A stretch of 64,000 nt of DNA from Bactericera cockerelli (Eukaryota; Arthropoda; Insecta; Hemiptera; Triozidae): assembly GCA_024516035.1 (NCBI GenBank), contig CM044955.1, positions 48,901,715-48,965,714 of the forward strand, given 5' to 3'. Made by a program: the position numbers and the translations under genes. Positions 24,311 through 37,199 of this stretch are shown here, one piece after another (the first letter of the stretch is position 1; the number at the start of each line of letters is the position of its first letter). Below the pieces are notes generated by a model. The model did no database searches. It worked only from the letters and a program-made list of their open reading frames with translations, and was not told the origin of the DNA.

Positions 24311-27300
24311 TATTATTCTGTTCCGCAAAAAAATATTTGTAATTAAAAAAATGGTCATTTTAGTATCATTTTACTACATTAATATTGTTCATAAAATTAT
24401 TACAAGTTATGGGTGATAAAGAAGACAGTCCACAGTTATGACAACCAGGAAACTCAACTGTTGTAAATTTCATGTTGGTCACAGAGGTAATGTCTGTAAG
24501 GCCATTCTACAAAGCAAAGCCATTCTCTTGGTTCCCACCTCCCATTACTCATCAGTCTAACTATCTTAGGACCTAATGATGGCGGTCTTGTTCATAATCA
24601 TAGATGAAATCCTCGACTTCGGTGTTCTTTGTACTACCGGGGCGGTACGTCCGACCTCGTTGGTGTGCCAATTGATCTCACACAATCACAATAGTTGTTA
24701 ATATCACTTCAGGTAGACCAGGTCCTCGGTCACAGAAGACCTCCGCAGATAATTTCCTCGGTTCTTTTTGTGTCACAAATTTCTCATAATGGATTATTAT
24801 TTGGAAATCTTTTGTGAGACATTTAAAATTGTTAGACTTTGTTAGGCTTTGATATGCCGCGTCCATTGACGATAACTGCTCGGAGTTGATTACAGTGGCG
24901 AAACTAAATGTTGAAATTAAATTAAACATTTGAATTTTAAAATTAATTCCACACACTCAATAAAACTTCTGTCAAAACAAAAATTGAGCAACAAATAGGT
25001 ACTTTTAATTTCAGCAAACTTCAGGAACTGAAGAAATCAACAATTCTATTGCAAAATGTCTAATAAAAGCATACTTTTAGTTCCCAGCCTGCGGAGGCTG
25101 CATCATATGGAAAGATGGATGGACATTGTTGTTAAATCTGAGTACAATAATAATTCTTAAGATGTTTGAACTTGTTAGTTTCATTGCGGCTCCAAGTTCG
25201 TATTTACACGTTCAACATAAAAAAATACCAAGGTAAACTTGATTGATATTCCTTTCCTTCGATGCTCTCCACTGATTCAAATCCTCCAGTCAGAAATTTC
25301 ATAGGCTGAGTCGTGATCTTCCAAAATAATTGAATTTGATGGTCTCCGTACAAAACCAGTGTACCAAATGAACGACCAAATTAGGTAAGAAGATAGTCAC
25401 AGGGTACTTGGGCTGCAATTATTCCCACAAGTTGAAGAGTAATAGAAGCGGTATTCCTTTGTTTGAGAAGACTACTTCGTTCCTTTGGGGGACTTTTGAG
25501 GTTTACATCGATCACAATTATTACGCTCAATTTGAAGTTAAAATGACCTTTTAATTCAAATTTGATCGTTTGTTCACTTAACGCCGGGAAAATCTTTTGA
25601 TGTCCCTTTGTATGGAGTACCGCCGACTGAAGATAGTAACAATTTGTGGTTTCAAATCTTTCGTACTAATTTGTACTTTACCGATAACCAATCTTGAGTT
25701 GAATATTTCTTACATGGTGATTTTCTTTTACCAGAACCGACATTACCCCAAATGAACAAATCGGAATGTTTGTTCTTTCTCCCTTCTATTGTACCTATCT
25801 CAGGAACATATTATCAGATACTTACTTACCTCACTAAACGGTAGTACAGCAGTTTGTGACTATCGGCTTCCTCAACATAGAGCTATACTAATACCAACTC
25901 TTATAATCAGACCTAATACTGCTGGTATAATTATTATGTAGGTACTTGGTACTTGCATCGCGGAGATTCTGATCAGATACTTTGACCATAATAGAAGTCT
26001 TATCTGAAGTTGGCTTCATATCAGCTTGATTTTGAATTTGGATTGACAATATGTTTGCATCACATGGCCTTCTTCAGTAATTTCGATACCTACTTAATTA
26101 GTGTAAATCAAGTCTGCATGATCCCAGATTACCTTCTAGCGAGAGAGTTACCTGCTGAATGTTGAATGTGCGATATGCACACTATTAAAAGATTGATTTA
26201 CCAATCGAACATGGCCATGTACCATAAACTGTTTGTTAAATAAATGTATGTATTGTAGGTGTGTTATGTATTTATACTCATATATTTCACATTCAACTTA
26301 TATGTAGTGTACCTATGGATACAATTTTAAACTTGATATACGGAGGCCACAGTAAAATCTTTTAACTTTTTCCATATTGAATAGTAAATACCAATTACTT
26401 TTGATATGGTTTGGAATACATCATTCTTTTCAATAGCCACTCTTACCATATCCATTAAAAGGCGAACAGTTTCTGACGAAAAAAAAAAAAAAAAACAATA
26501 ACCAATAATATAAATGATTTGATTCATTGTGACGAAGAAATAAACCGTGTACAAATTATTAAAAATTATATATATTATAAGAAATATTATATCTATAACT
26601 TGTTACATACATGAGGATAAAAAATTGAAATTTAAAACTAGTTTTGAAATCATGGCATGGGACACCTGCTTTGTTTTTTAGAGTGTTCAGTGCTTCTCTT
26701 GGGTTGCGTTTGGAACCTGGGATTGGTTTGGCTTTGTTTTTGAGTAAAGAACAGAGTCTTGAGTCTTGCTGGGAGCAATTTATTACAACAGTGTAAATCA
26801 CGGCGTGCACCTGCCCTTCTGTAGGCGGTGAACATTGGCTGCAGACGGTGAACTGCGAATCTGTTCTTCGAAGTTCGAGTGTTTCATTAGTGTTGTGTTA
26901 TGCGAGTTTTTCTTAACTTTCAACTCTTTTCGTTTTTTTTTCCATGTAAAGTTAATTCAAGAAAGTGACAAACTTCCATTTTGCAATCTTATTAGACCTT
27001 GAATTTTAATTACACTGGGTATTTATAATTTTATTTGAAGATGACTCTTTTTCCAACCTCTAAACACAAATCAAGTAGCATTGTGTTTAGAGACTATTTA
27101 GAGGATAGTGCGTCTATGTCTGAAACTTTCCCTAAGTGACTGGATCGTTTCGTTATTGGTGGTCCAATGTTTAGTCTTGTAGGATTCCTAAGTTTTGATC
27201 AAAATCAAAACATGGATTATTCTTCGCAATTTTTAAATCTTGACCACTTAGGACACTTAGTAATGGTACTGACACAAATGCTGGTTTCATGATACTTTTA

Positions 27301-28193
27301 GATCCTTCTGTACTTAAAATTTCAAGAGAAAGACCAGCCTTTATATGGAAGGATCCAACTATAAAAGATGCTGGAAGGACGTAGCGGCGAATCGCACAAG
27401 ATAGAAAATTGTGGAGTAGTTGCGACATGCATCAATGATCAATAGAGACATTCCCCTGTATCCAATGATGAGATCACGGGTCCATCAGGAAATCGAGGTA
27501 AAACAGGTTTTATTCTAAACGTAAAAGAATCTGTGGTACGATTGTCACTATATTTTCTTCCTCTTTGGAATGATGGATATGAACGAATTAGGACAGAGAC
27601 GAGTAACTCAATCCTCAATCAATTTCACCTCAAACAACCAATGTTCACGTGGGTCCTCTGTTGTGTTCTTTCAACTTTCCCTCTATTTTATCTTTATCAA
27701 GCATAAATATTTTAATAAGGCATTTACTTGTTTCAGGGGATTGTTCTTAAGCATTGAGAATCATTATCTCTTTTGTTTTTTAATGTCTCCTCTATTAAGA
27801 AGAAAAAAAGAAGATAATTAAGGATTTAAGACACTCTTGTAAAAAAAACTCTTGAAGAGTAGAGGGATCAAGTGCATATAATTATTTTAAGTGTCTAAAA
27901 ATCAGGTTATTACAATTTTTAATTAATAGGATTCTATTATTTACGTAACTGAAGGATATATCGTCTGCCAATTCGGTCTTTAGCTAATGGGTGACACTTA
28001 TTTGTGTACATAAAACCTTACCTTTTGCCCATTTGCGCTCATTTCTGGCGTGTATTTTTCCTAGATTTTTTCGTCATGCTGTGCGCAATGGTCCTCCTGG
28101 CCCATTCGGCTCAAAGCGAGAATTATTTTACTCATCGATCAACTCATTCATTCAACTCAATGGTCTCGTTATTTTTCCCTACGAGTTATGTAT
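24311..28193. other. No recognisable gene; small hairpin at 27058-27092
   Basis: AT-rich. The only structure noted is CTCTAAACACAA / TTGTGTTTAGAG, a 12-bp perfect stem with an 11-base loop. Several 60-90 aa open frames lack motifs. Confidence 0.5.
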
Positions 28194-29024
28194 ACAGGGT
28201 GGACCAAAAAAACGTTAACACCCGTTAATGGTAGATTACTGACGACATTTCCAGCCCGGATCAGCAATTCTTTTTTTCGGATTCGCCTTCGTAACTGCAC
28301 AAAGTGATTTTTTGCAACTTTCTAAAAAAGTCCGACTTTGTCTTATTCTTCAGGTCAGTACTTTTTTCCTGTTTAAGATGAGTTGATTCTGAACAATTCT
28401 GCAGAAAGTCAACAAAATTTTGATGTTTCTAGTCACACTACTTTGTTTTTTACGGTTTGGTTTGTCATATTTTTTTACACCTGAACAGAAAAAAAAACAC
28501 ACGAAAAATCTTTTTTACTAAATAAAAACACTCGACATTTGTCCGAACAAATTTTGGCACAGACACGGGCAAGTTTGATAAAAGTTGGCGGCCAACCCAA
28601 GGATGCTAAAAAATAATTTTACGATCTTTTATCACGTGATCTTCTGGGAAAACGAACCAGGTAAGTCTCAAAAAATGATGTTCAAAATCTTAAAAGTGTT
28701 GACCGTGTAGGGTCGTCTTGTACTCAAAGAGTAATTAGCTATTTATGTCTGATAATTATTTTCCTTGGAATTAAAAAAAAAAAAAATTAGCTAAAAAATA
28801 ATTTTAAGATTTTTTATCATGTGATCTTCTGGGAAAAATTATTAGATGTTTGCCAAAAACTCTTCAAAAATCCTAAGAGTTTTCTAGCTGTAGACTGTGT
28901 AAGGGCGTCTTGTATTGTTTACAAAAATTGTTTACATTGCTTTTTTTGAATACCGCGGTCTCACATGCCTTCATCAGCCAGTTTAGGAAAATTCAAATAA
29001 TAATTTTCGTGCTTTTCAGATTGT

Positions 29025-29097
29025 CAGTGGTGTTAGGTAGATGTGGTAGGGCTAAGAGTGTTAGTCGCATGACCGAGGTTCAATTCTCGGCGGTCAA
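29025..29097 (+). mobile_element. tRNA-like SINE head inside the fold-back element
   Basis: GGTTCAATTCTCGG matches a B box, with a plausible D/anticodon region before it (GCTAAGAGTGTTAGTCGCATGA). The acceptor stem does not close. Probably a SINE or tRNA-like debris inserted in the core. Confidence 0.4.
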
Positions 29098-29445
29098 TAT
29101 TATTTTGATTATCAAAAAAAACCCCTGAGAGACTGCCTTGATAATGTAAGGATGGTTTTTCTTATGCTTCCCTACGAGAGAAAAAAAAACTAGCGAATTT
29201 TCCTAAGGAAAATAGAGTCTATAAAATGAAGCCAGGTAAATCATAAACAATACTAATTAAATAACAAATATTTACCGATTGCCAAAGCTTAATAGAAATC
29301 TTGAAAAAAAAATAATATAATATTTTGTAAAATGAATAAACTTTTGCAGTCTTTATTATGTATTTTATACTATTTTGATAGAAACAAAAAGGTATTTTAA
29401 AAAACATTTTGTGTTAGTATGTTCAATGAGAAACGATTAGAAGCG

Positions 29446-29508
29446 CACGATTAGCTCAGTCACTTGCCATGCGGAAGATCCCACCCGGGTCCGAACGCTA
29501 GAGCCCGC
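29446..29508 (+). mobile_element. tRNA-like SINE head inside the fold-back element
   Basis: GATTAGCTCAGTCAC is a good A box and GGGTCCGAACGC a B-box variant 35 bp later. It is not a closed cloverleaf. The spacing and wording resemble the SINE heads at 36062 and 38490. Confidence 0.45.
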
Positions 29509-30701
29509 AAAAAATTCATGACTACAAAATATAAAAAGAATGTTGCCATTTTTTATTTAGCCATAGTACACACTATGGATTCTCCTCACATAAATTTTTG
29601 AAATCAATGGTGACTTTAGTACTTTAGTTCTAACTCAGAACTGTCCCTCTACGTTCTACCTTCTTGCCTCTCTTTCTCTTTCGCTCTCTCTCTCTCTATC
29701 TCTCTCTCCCTTCTCAATTCCCTCAGAGGAACTGTTGGAAGTGGCGTCCACCTTCCTGGATGCAAAGGTTAAACCTCTTCATCATGTTCCGTCGAATGCT
29801 GCGGAAGATTCCAGGTTTTCCCATCAGGTCATCGAATGCCAACAGGATTCTTGCTACCAGATTCTGCTACTCTTGCGTCTCCACTGTAAACTATGTTTTT
29901 CACGTGATCCCAAATGTTCCTGTTGGCAGTTCCATATGCTAAATGCATATCTGCCATTTCAGCATCCGAATAATAATAATTATGTAACTTTTACTAAAAA
30001 AAACTCAAGAAGTTTAAAGATAATATTTCAAAGAATGCAGAAAAATATGCTTGAAAACTATCATCGAGAAACAAACAATCATCAATTTGACTGACCTTTA
30101 ATTAATTCCAAGGAAAATAATTATCAGACATAAATAGCTAATTACTCTTTGAGTACAAGACGACCCTACACGGTCAACACTTTTAAGATTTTGAACATCA
30201 TTTTTTTAAGACTTACCTGGTTCGTTTTCCCAGAAGATCACGTAATAAAAGATCGTAAAATTATTTTTTAGCATCCTTGGGTTGGCCGCCAACTTTTATC
30301 AAACTTGCCCGTGTCTGTGCCAAAATTTTCTCGGGCAAATCTTGAGTGTTTCAAAGTGTAAAAAACTTACATGAGAATTTTTTTTCTATTCAGGTGTCAA
30401 AAAAGATGCCAAACCAAACCGTAAAAAACAAAGTAGTGTAGGTAGAAACATCAAAATTTTGTTGGCTTTCTGCAGAATTGTTCAGAATCAACTCATCTTA
30501 AACAGGAAAAAAGTTCTGACCTGAAGAATAAGCCAAAGTCGGACTTTTTCAGAAAGTTGCAAAAAATTACTTTGTGCAGTTATAAAGGCGAATCCGAAAA
30601 AACGGATTGCAGATCCGGGCTGGAAATGTCGTCAGTAATCTACCATTAACGGGTGTAAACGTTTTTTTGGTCCACCCTGTATACAGTGTATATGACTCAT
30701 A

Positions 30702-30835
30702 GGGCCACATTATCAAACGAGATTAAAGTTCAGCCAAGCCAGACACGCCCTCAAGTCGGAGTTTAAACCAATCACAGCGAATTATAGCCTGAATCAAGGG
30801 ATAGTGTCCTCTTAGATTATTTTTTATGAATCTAA
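30702..30835 (-). mobile_element. MITE copy, family of 58593-58737
   Basis: The end GGGCCACATTATCAAACGAG aligns with GTGCCGTATTATGAAACAGG of the 58593 copy. The core GCTGTGATTGGTTTAA (minus strand) followed by GGGCGTGT matches all three copies. The other end is eroded. Lies 21 bp from the fold-back element. Confidence 0.55.
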
Positions 30836-30949
30836 TTACGTTTTATAATAAAATTCGGCTCTTGGACTCACAAAACGATTTCAATTGACTGAAAGAGTGA
30901 TTTTTTTCGATCTAAAATTCTAAAGATTAAACTTTTTGACTTGAAAGAG

Positions 30950-31012
30950 GTCAAAAGACTTTTTAACAAAAGTCAAAAGACTTTTTGACAAAAGTCAAAA
31001 GACTTTTTGACA
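30950..31012. repeat. 22-bp tandem repeat, three copies
   Basis: Unit TCAAAAGACTTTTTGACAAA plus two bases, nearly identical copies. Each unit is partly palindromic (GTCAAAA-GACTTTTTGAC). Confidence 0.9.
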
Positions 31013-31896
31013 TTTTTTTAAAACAAATATCGACTCACTCAGCTTAATGATCATATATCTCGATTGAATTCAAACATTCCCCCGTCCAGGCAGATTCAGG
31101 ATAGATGAACTTTTTTTACCTGAGAAAATGCAGAAGCAGAATCGCCTCAAGACGAAGGATACAATTCGCAATAATAATAATACTAGGTAATAATGATAGG
31201 AATACCAGAATATTAATAATTGCTTTGGATTCGCACATACAATCAAGGTCGTTTATATTGTCACTTCATAAAATGTAATTATGGCTAGCTGGAATTTTAC
31301 ACAGAGAGTGAGCAGGAAGGGAAGAGGCTTTACAAGAAACAAGAATAGTTTATAGAATATGACTGTATACATAGCTATAAGAAATGTGTACTATGTAGCC
31401 ATTAAAAGATGTGACAGAAAAATCGTCCACTTATAATCTGAGGAGTAGTTTATCTATTGTTATAGTAAATAAAGTACTTTATCATTATAACATGAGTGTT
31501 ATATTGGATGGAGTGTTTTATAAAGAACGTGACTTGATACTACTGAAAGTCGGTACCTGTCACCTAGTAGTATACTCAGTAAACTCCACCCTATTATGTA
31601 GAAGACCGATCTCTGAGTGACTCCAATGAAATGACGTAAGAAGGGATATAGTCCCATCCAATGATGATGGGAGGTGAAATGATTTGAATACACCTGTTAA
31701 TATGTACGGATGACTCAAGTTAAGTAACGTCGAGTAGGTATGTATGAGAGAACATGGTACCTATTATGGCAAGAATCCATTTTTTGTCAGAAAAAATTAT
31801 TGAAAGATTGAAAAAATGCTGTTGTGCCTTACTACTGAGGGTATATGAGTAATTGAGTATAGGAGTCGCTGGGACAACTGCAGTCGCTCAAAGGGA
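31013..31896. other. No recognisable feature
   Basis: AT-rich with an AATAATAATAAT patch near 31172. No gene supported. Confidence 0.5.
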
Positions 31897-32060
31897 AAGT
31901 TATCTGACCACCAAATGGAGAACTTAGCTGAACATTGAATGTAGAGTTGCCTGACCACCAAATGGAATGTTAGCTGACCACCAAATGGATTGTTAGCTGA
32001 CGAAAAAATGGAGACTTATCTGACTATAGCTGACAATCAAATGGAGTTAGCTGGCAACCA
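31897..32060. repeat. Degenerate ~22-25-bp repeats (AGCTGACCACCAAATGGA)
   Basis: CTGACCACCAAATGGA occurs three times (about 31905, 31949, 31974). Weaker relatives follow (TAGCTGACGAAAAAATGGA, TAGCTGACAATCAAATGGA). In-frame stops make a coding role unlikely. Confidence 0.75.
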
Positions 32061-33935
32061 CGTTTGATGACCGAAAATGGAGACCAAACCTCTTGGAAGC
32101 GACGTTAAATCCCAAAAGAAAAGAAGGAGAAAATTAAAATTAAATTTACAAATGACTTGTATAACTTGCTCGTACATTACAGTGAAAGTAGACTCAACTT
32201 CTTTAGAGTTGACTTTTGATCCCTTTATAACAAACAGACTTGACATAGAAGAGTAAAGTTTACTCAACTCTAGTGCGCGAACACAGCGGAGCCTACATCC
32301 TGGACCCTAATTCTAACAAGAATAATTCTATAGAGAACTGAATGTTATGATCACAATGGGCCCAGATTCAAGTCGAACTGTGACTGAAAACCTACAAACG
32401 AATAACTACACTACAATCCATGATAAATTTCTGCTTTTCAAGGGTCATTTTATTATGATAATTTTAGTTGAAATGAACCGTCATGGCGGTTTAGCTGCAA
32501 AAGTCTCTTATATTTTTCTAAAAAATTTCAAAAAGCATTCTTGATATACCTACCCTAGCATATTCTTTTATTTTTTTAGTAAATGATTTTCAAATTAATG
32601 CCTTCGCTCTTCACTTTGCTCAATAGCCCATAAAAGATCTTATTCAGTTTCCAAGTCACGCCTTTACGCTAATCAATACATATTTAGGGGTCTATCAATT
32701 TCAGATCATTAAATTCAATATTTTGATTCTACAATTACTTGGAGTCCCTTTTTTATGTTCAAAAAAGAAACATTTCAGGTTCTGGGGTAATTTGATGCCT
32801 AATGAGCGTTTACATTCCACCTATTACAGTCTATTAATTCTATCACTGTCGATTAATTTTACCAGGTCTATTAATCCTGTTTAAAAAAAGGTTTTTACTT
32901 TATTTTCCTAAACTGTCATCAATATTTAAACTCTATTTCAGGTAATTTAATCCAGGAACCTATATCGAATCCGTCGTATCACATCATTGGCTTTACGTCC
33001 CTTGCCTTTTCAGTAGAAGACATGACAGGGGAAAAATGTCTTCAGCTTTTCGGAGCCTAAAAGTCAGAGAAAAAGGTCGAAAAAATCTATCCTTGTGTTG
33101 ATTTACAGATATCGATTTGTAAATGACATGGTTTTCAGTATGAATTATTAGTTTTTTTTTTATCCACAGACACATTCGGTCATTATAATGACTACATAGA
33201 AGTGGGCATATATTTTGGTCCTTGCTTTGGCAGAGTAAGAGGGACGAGTTGTCACTGTTTGATGAAGGACGGGCTGGTTAGGAACCCTTCAAAATGAAAT
33301 TGGTCATTATAGGGATTACTGCTATGGACCTATGGAGGTTAGGTGAATTGATAACCTTTTCAGAACCGTGTCGTCATGAAGGGAAATCGGTAAGTGTTAG
33401 CATCTGACAGAAAAGCAGAGGGCGTGTACCTTGAATCTATTTTTTGCCCTAAAACTGCCAAAATGCCCTAAAAGAACTAGGTACCTGAAGAGTTTTATTA
33501 GAGCTGGAAAAAGCTCTTTTGAGATTCGAGTATTTCCATGAATCTTGGGGGTCTTAGTTCTTTGGGAGTGGAAAAATACACAAGAAAGTTATTCATTGTT
33601 ACATCAACACAACACCATCTCAAAAGTAACATAAGAATTCACTCGCTACCTGTGTAGGTACCTATAACTTACTAGTTTTCGATAAGATATTAAAAAATCT
33701 TCGTTTTTTTCTCCACATATTCCCTCTTTGACAGCACCTCTGAGGCCTCTGACCCAACCAAGACCCCCGCTGCTACTAATATTTCTGTTGAAACCCTGCT
33801 TCTTATACGATCATACAAGTCATACATAGAGAAGACCTACCTAGAAGGTACATAAATTGTCTAGAAATTAGAAAATAAAGTCAAACAGAATAGCATGAAG
33901 GCTTAGCAGGAGGTAACGCACGCGAGAGACTTGTA
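32061..33935. other. No recognisable feature
   Basis: AT-rich; no motif-bearing open frame. Confidence 0.5.
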
Positions 33936-33937
33936 TG

Positions 33938-34014
33938 GCAGTCTAGGTGGCTGAGAAGACAGCGTGTCTGTCTGGGAATCTAGAGGTCTCAGGTTCGATC
34001 GCCTTTCGGAACAA
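33938..34014 (+). mobile_element. tRNA-like SINE head (Leu/Ser-like D arm)
   Basis: GGTGGCTGAGAAGACAG resembles the A-box region of type II tRNAs and AGGTTCGATCGC the B box. No complete cloverleaf; AT-rich sequence follows. Confidence 0.45.
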
Positions 34015-34185
34015 ATCTTTCTGTAAAAATGTTGGTTTTCGTATATATTATGCATTTTAACATTAAAATTATGCATAACTACAAATTTCAATGTAAAGGT
34101 TTATGTTAAGTTGTTAACATACATAAAAATATAAAAGTAAAATTGTAATGCCTAGTGTTTTTTAATACAACTCGTTTTATTATTA

Positions 34186-34634
34186 TTATTGTTTATTCGT
34201 ATTTAAGCATTCATATCCGCTATGAATATAAACTTCTTGACCTGAGGGGTCATTAGATCCTGTCCAGTTTTCAATATCATGTTCACAAGTCATCACTTGG
34301 TATAGATAATTATCAACTCTGTTCTCCCGGTAATCAGCAGGGCAGGGGTTCATGTATACATTTTGTGGCAAAACATTTTTAGGCAAAATTAATTTAATGA
34401 TTTTTTTTTCAAGTGTGTTGAATCTTAAGAGTTTACTTACGGGATCGATAATCAAGGCTACGCTCTGGTAAATTTGAGCTTGGTGGTTTGAGTTCCGAAT
34501 ATGACGAATTTTCGGGGTAAATTGAAGTACATTCTGACACAATCCCAGAAATTGACACAATTCACCCTCCGTATAGCTTGATAAATAAGGCGGCGGACTT
34601 GTGATCTGTAGGTCGGTGCGGTTCAACTCCTAAG
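34186..34634. repeat. tRNA-like segment (34572-34634) adjoining a 146-aa minus-strand open frame
   Basis: Plus strand: GCTTGATAAATAAGGCGGCGG then GGTTCAACTCC look like A and B boxes of a SINE head. The minus-strand frame 34186-34626 (starting MNRTDLQITSPPPYLSS) includes this segment antisense, so its N-terminus is not natural protein. The rest has no known domain, and I do not call it a gene. Confidence 0.4.
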
Positions 34635-34639
34635 TTAAA

Positions 34640-35340
34640 TAAAGCAAAGCGAGTTTGAGTAGTTGTAATATAATGTCATGATTAACACAAATTCAAACAG
34701 TTAGGTTAGGTATTATTGATAACTAAATAGGTAGGCTGTACCTTATTGTAACAATATGTTGGCTAAGTCAGGGGTTCCATGTTACTGCTTTTGATCAGTC
34801 TTACGAACTGGGCCGCTCATTATTAGTAGAGGTATACCCAAAGAATTCTCCCAACTTGGTTTACGTTGACACAAAAAGTCCAAATTTAATCTTCCATCTG
34901 ATAGTGAAATAAAAATATCCCTACCCATTTAGGTTCCAAGCGGTTTAGAGCGGTACCTTTGAGAAATCTTCTTGACTCTGCCGAACGCTCATTTAATGGC
35001 CTGGCATTATGAATGTCTACATTAATATTAAAGGAAGAATTATAGCACCAGCAGAGCGGTCCACTAAATGATCCTGTCCCCAAGACGGGTGCTCCCATTT
35101 ATCTTGGCATTGCTTGAGCTTTGGTATGTGATAGGTATAATTGTATACAGTCAGATATACCTTGAATGCTGTATGATCCAGTGAACTATGGGATTTGTAA
35201 GACTGATTAATTAGATTCATATTTGGGATGATACTATAAGGAAGGCTCTTTGTGCTATGTCACTCTTCTAGACTTGGCTCCTTAAAAGCAGTTTTCTGAT
35301 TGTAATCATCACTAGCACCATAACCTGTAACACCATCACC
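34640..35340. other. No recognisable feature
   Basis: Non-coding sequence before the interrupted 5S SINE. Confidence 0.5.
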
Positions 35341-35344
35341 TTTT

Positions 35345-35384
35345 TTAAAATTGGGTTTAACGTCGCTTTCAATTGCATGGTCAT
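35345..35384 (-). mobile_element. 3' part of a 5S-rRNA-derived SINE, split by an insertion
   Basis: The minus strand ends AAAGCGACGTTAAACCC then AATTTTAAAAAA. It matches the tail of the intact copy at 53118. The remaining part is at 38015-38222. ATGGTCAT (35377-35384) is duplicated at the other side of the inserted element. Confidence 0.85.
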
Positions 35385-36061
35385 TAGGGTGGCCCTTAGC
35401 TATAGAGGTGAGAAAAAAATCCGAGTATTTTTCTGAGCTCCCCCCCTCAAATGGTTCCAATTCATAAAAAAATGATACCTATAAAGTTTTAGCTCGATCG
35501 GAAATTGTTAACACGTGCCGCCGGGAGCTTAAAGTTTAGATATGCTAATTGAAGGGGCAATATACGTTTTTCCGCACTTTTTGTTTATTTTCTCTGTAAT
35601 AGATCAACTTAGAATAAAAATTCAAAAAGTGATAGAATTGTAACAAAACTATCTAACAAATTTATTCTCATTAAATTTCCTCTTAAACCAACAGTTCCTT
35701 GGCAAATCAATAACAAAGGCAGATTTTTGCTCTACCCCTCTGTATCTCGCTAGCAAAACTGTAAAATACGTCTAGATAAAAAAAAATATCCAAGATAATT
35801 AAAGAAAGCAGATAAGTTCAATTATTTTATACAAACAAAATACAGTTTTTTCATATTTTTAATCAGTAATAAGAACAAAATAATATTGAATAATGTTATA
35901 TTTACTAATGTACCAATATCTGTTTCTTCCTGTCAGGATGCCTTGTTCTGTAGTCTTTTACTATTTGAATATTGAACTGTTTTTGATCTACATTATTAGT
36001 AATATGTTATTACGTATTAACTCAATTGCTCATGTAATAATTTCACCCCCTTTATAATTTT

Positions 36062-36310
36062 TGTGGTTAAGCACTCGCTTGCTATGCGGGAGGCCCTGGG
36101 TTCGAACTCCCACGCCGACTAAAATTTGTAATAAAAATTTGGTTACAGTTGTTTGTAACTGATACCTTTCGGTGCACTCGTGTGACCCAACTCCTAAATG
36201 GGAAGTATTGTGTCACTTCTCGCTCATCAGAAGGGAGGCATACTACGGGATGGACAGGCTTCAACACAGACCACAAAACGACTACAGTAGCTCCGGTTTC
36301 ATGGCTACCA
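36062..36310 (+). mobile_element. tRNA-headed SINE, copy A
   Basis: Head GGTTAAGCACTCGCTTGC to GGGTTCGAACTCCCACGCC has A and B boxes. Body landmarks are AAAATTTG, TGGTTACAGTTGTTTGTA, TGTCACTTCTCG and CATACTACGGGATG. All recur in order in copy B (38228-38490, minus strand). The D-arm and anticodon arm are tRNA-like, but the 5' acceptor half is missing, so it is not a tRNA gene. Confidence 0.8.
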
Positions 36311-36777
36311 AATAACAAGGCTGTGAAACACTTGGCTTTCTTTAAATTACCTTCTCTTTTCTTATCATCAATCCAGTATCCGTTCTAGTTGATAATTTTT
36401 TCTTGAGTTCGTTTTTCAACCGCTAATGAAAGTGTTATTTTTTAAACTATAATTATTTTTTTATATTAATTTCTATATTCCTTAATAGCATCTTTTTAAA
36501 AATTTGTACAATAGAATATGTGCTAACGTTATTTCTAACACAAAAATAAATGTCTTTTTATCGTGGCAGTATATGTTGAAGCTTGGTATAAAGCTCCCAA
36601 GGTAATTAAAGCACCAAAGGGAGACTTAAGTTGTAAAAAAAAATCATCAGCTTCCAAAACATAGATAAGGATATGGCTGCTACTGAAAAGATTGTTAACC
36701 ATCTGTGGTAGTTAGGCCAAGAAGCTTGTAGGTCCAGCATTCTTTGATGAAGAGGTACCATCTAATATGAAACGAAG

Positions 36778-37120
36778 ATGGTTATTGATTATGAGAAGGA
36801 TACAAATAAAAAATATGAATGCAAAGTAACCCAACTTGCAACTTTAGTGAAAAAAAATCTAGATTTTTTGGTTTCACGAGAAACAAAAACTTTCTTCAAA
36901 AAGATTAGATCAAAACACATCATTCTTAAAGTACCCGCCAACATCCTGGTCAACGAATGAAGATTACCTTGAAGGAAAAAACTTCTTGAAACATTTCAAA
37001 GTTGTTAATGATACAGCAGAAAGGGGAGTAAAATTAATGGATGAGTATAATAACATACTTACTAAAAATGAAGATCAAAAACAGTTCATTATTAAAGTAA
37101 TAATAATTCCGTGCCCGTGC
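36778..37120 (+). pseudogene. Decayed fragment of a repetitive VNDTAERGVKL-type protein
   Basis: Frame 1 (36778-36957) gives LVKKNLDFLVSRETKTFFKK. Frame 2 then gives FLKYPPTSWSTNEDYLEG, and KHFKVVNDTAERGVKLMDEY followed by NNILTKNEDQKQFIIKVI. A single-base shift near 36885-36905 separates the two. I recall this motif from a multi-copy uncharacterised metazoan protein family, often annotated as hypothetical; no enzyme activity is known to me. It sits between the inverted arms of the 35385-38014 element, so it may be the remains of that element's own gene. The N-terminal part is gone and a SINE follows immediately. Confidence 0.55.
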
Positions 37121-37199
37121 GACAGGCATAAATACTTATATCACGGTGGTGAGAGGAATATATGGACGCCCAGATCCAATGTTTAGGCTCCTTTCATGT

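Larger units (their letters stand above)
28194..30680. mobile_element. Fold-back element, 2.49 kb, ~580-bp inverted arms, TA target
   Basis: Ends are ACAGGGTGGACCAAAAAAAC and its inverse, each flanked by TA/ATA. Arms run 28194-28772 and about 30105-30680, very similar. Just inside the left arm (28790-28920) a diverged copy of an arm segment repeats (ATCACGTGATCTTCTGGG at about 28630, ATCATGTGATCTTCTGGG at about 28815). The 1.3-kb core has two tRNA-like segments and a (CT)n tract (29670-29710) but no recognisable transposase; a 119-aa open frame at 29735-30094 has no motif. Movement would have to be non-autonomous. Confidence 0.85.

Noticed and set aside
29446..29508. tRNA gene
   Set aside because: A box is good but the acceptor and T stems do not close; sits in a transposon core.
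29664..30094. Open frames as the transposase of the 28194 element
   Set aside because: No transposase motif, two overlapping frames, and the 3' part runs to the arm.
34186..34626. 146-aa minus-strand open frame as a gene
   Set aside because: Its N-terminus is the antisense of a tRNA-like SINE head and no domain is recognisable.
36062..36120. tRNA gene
   Set aside because: The 3' half is tRNA-like but the 5' acceptor strand is absent, and the body matches a second SINE copy.
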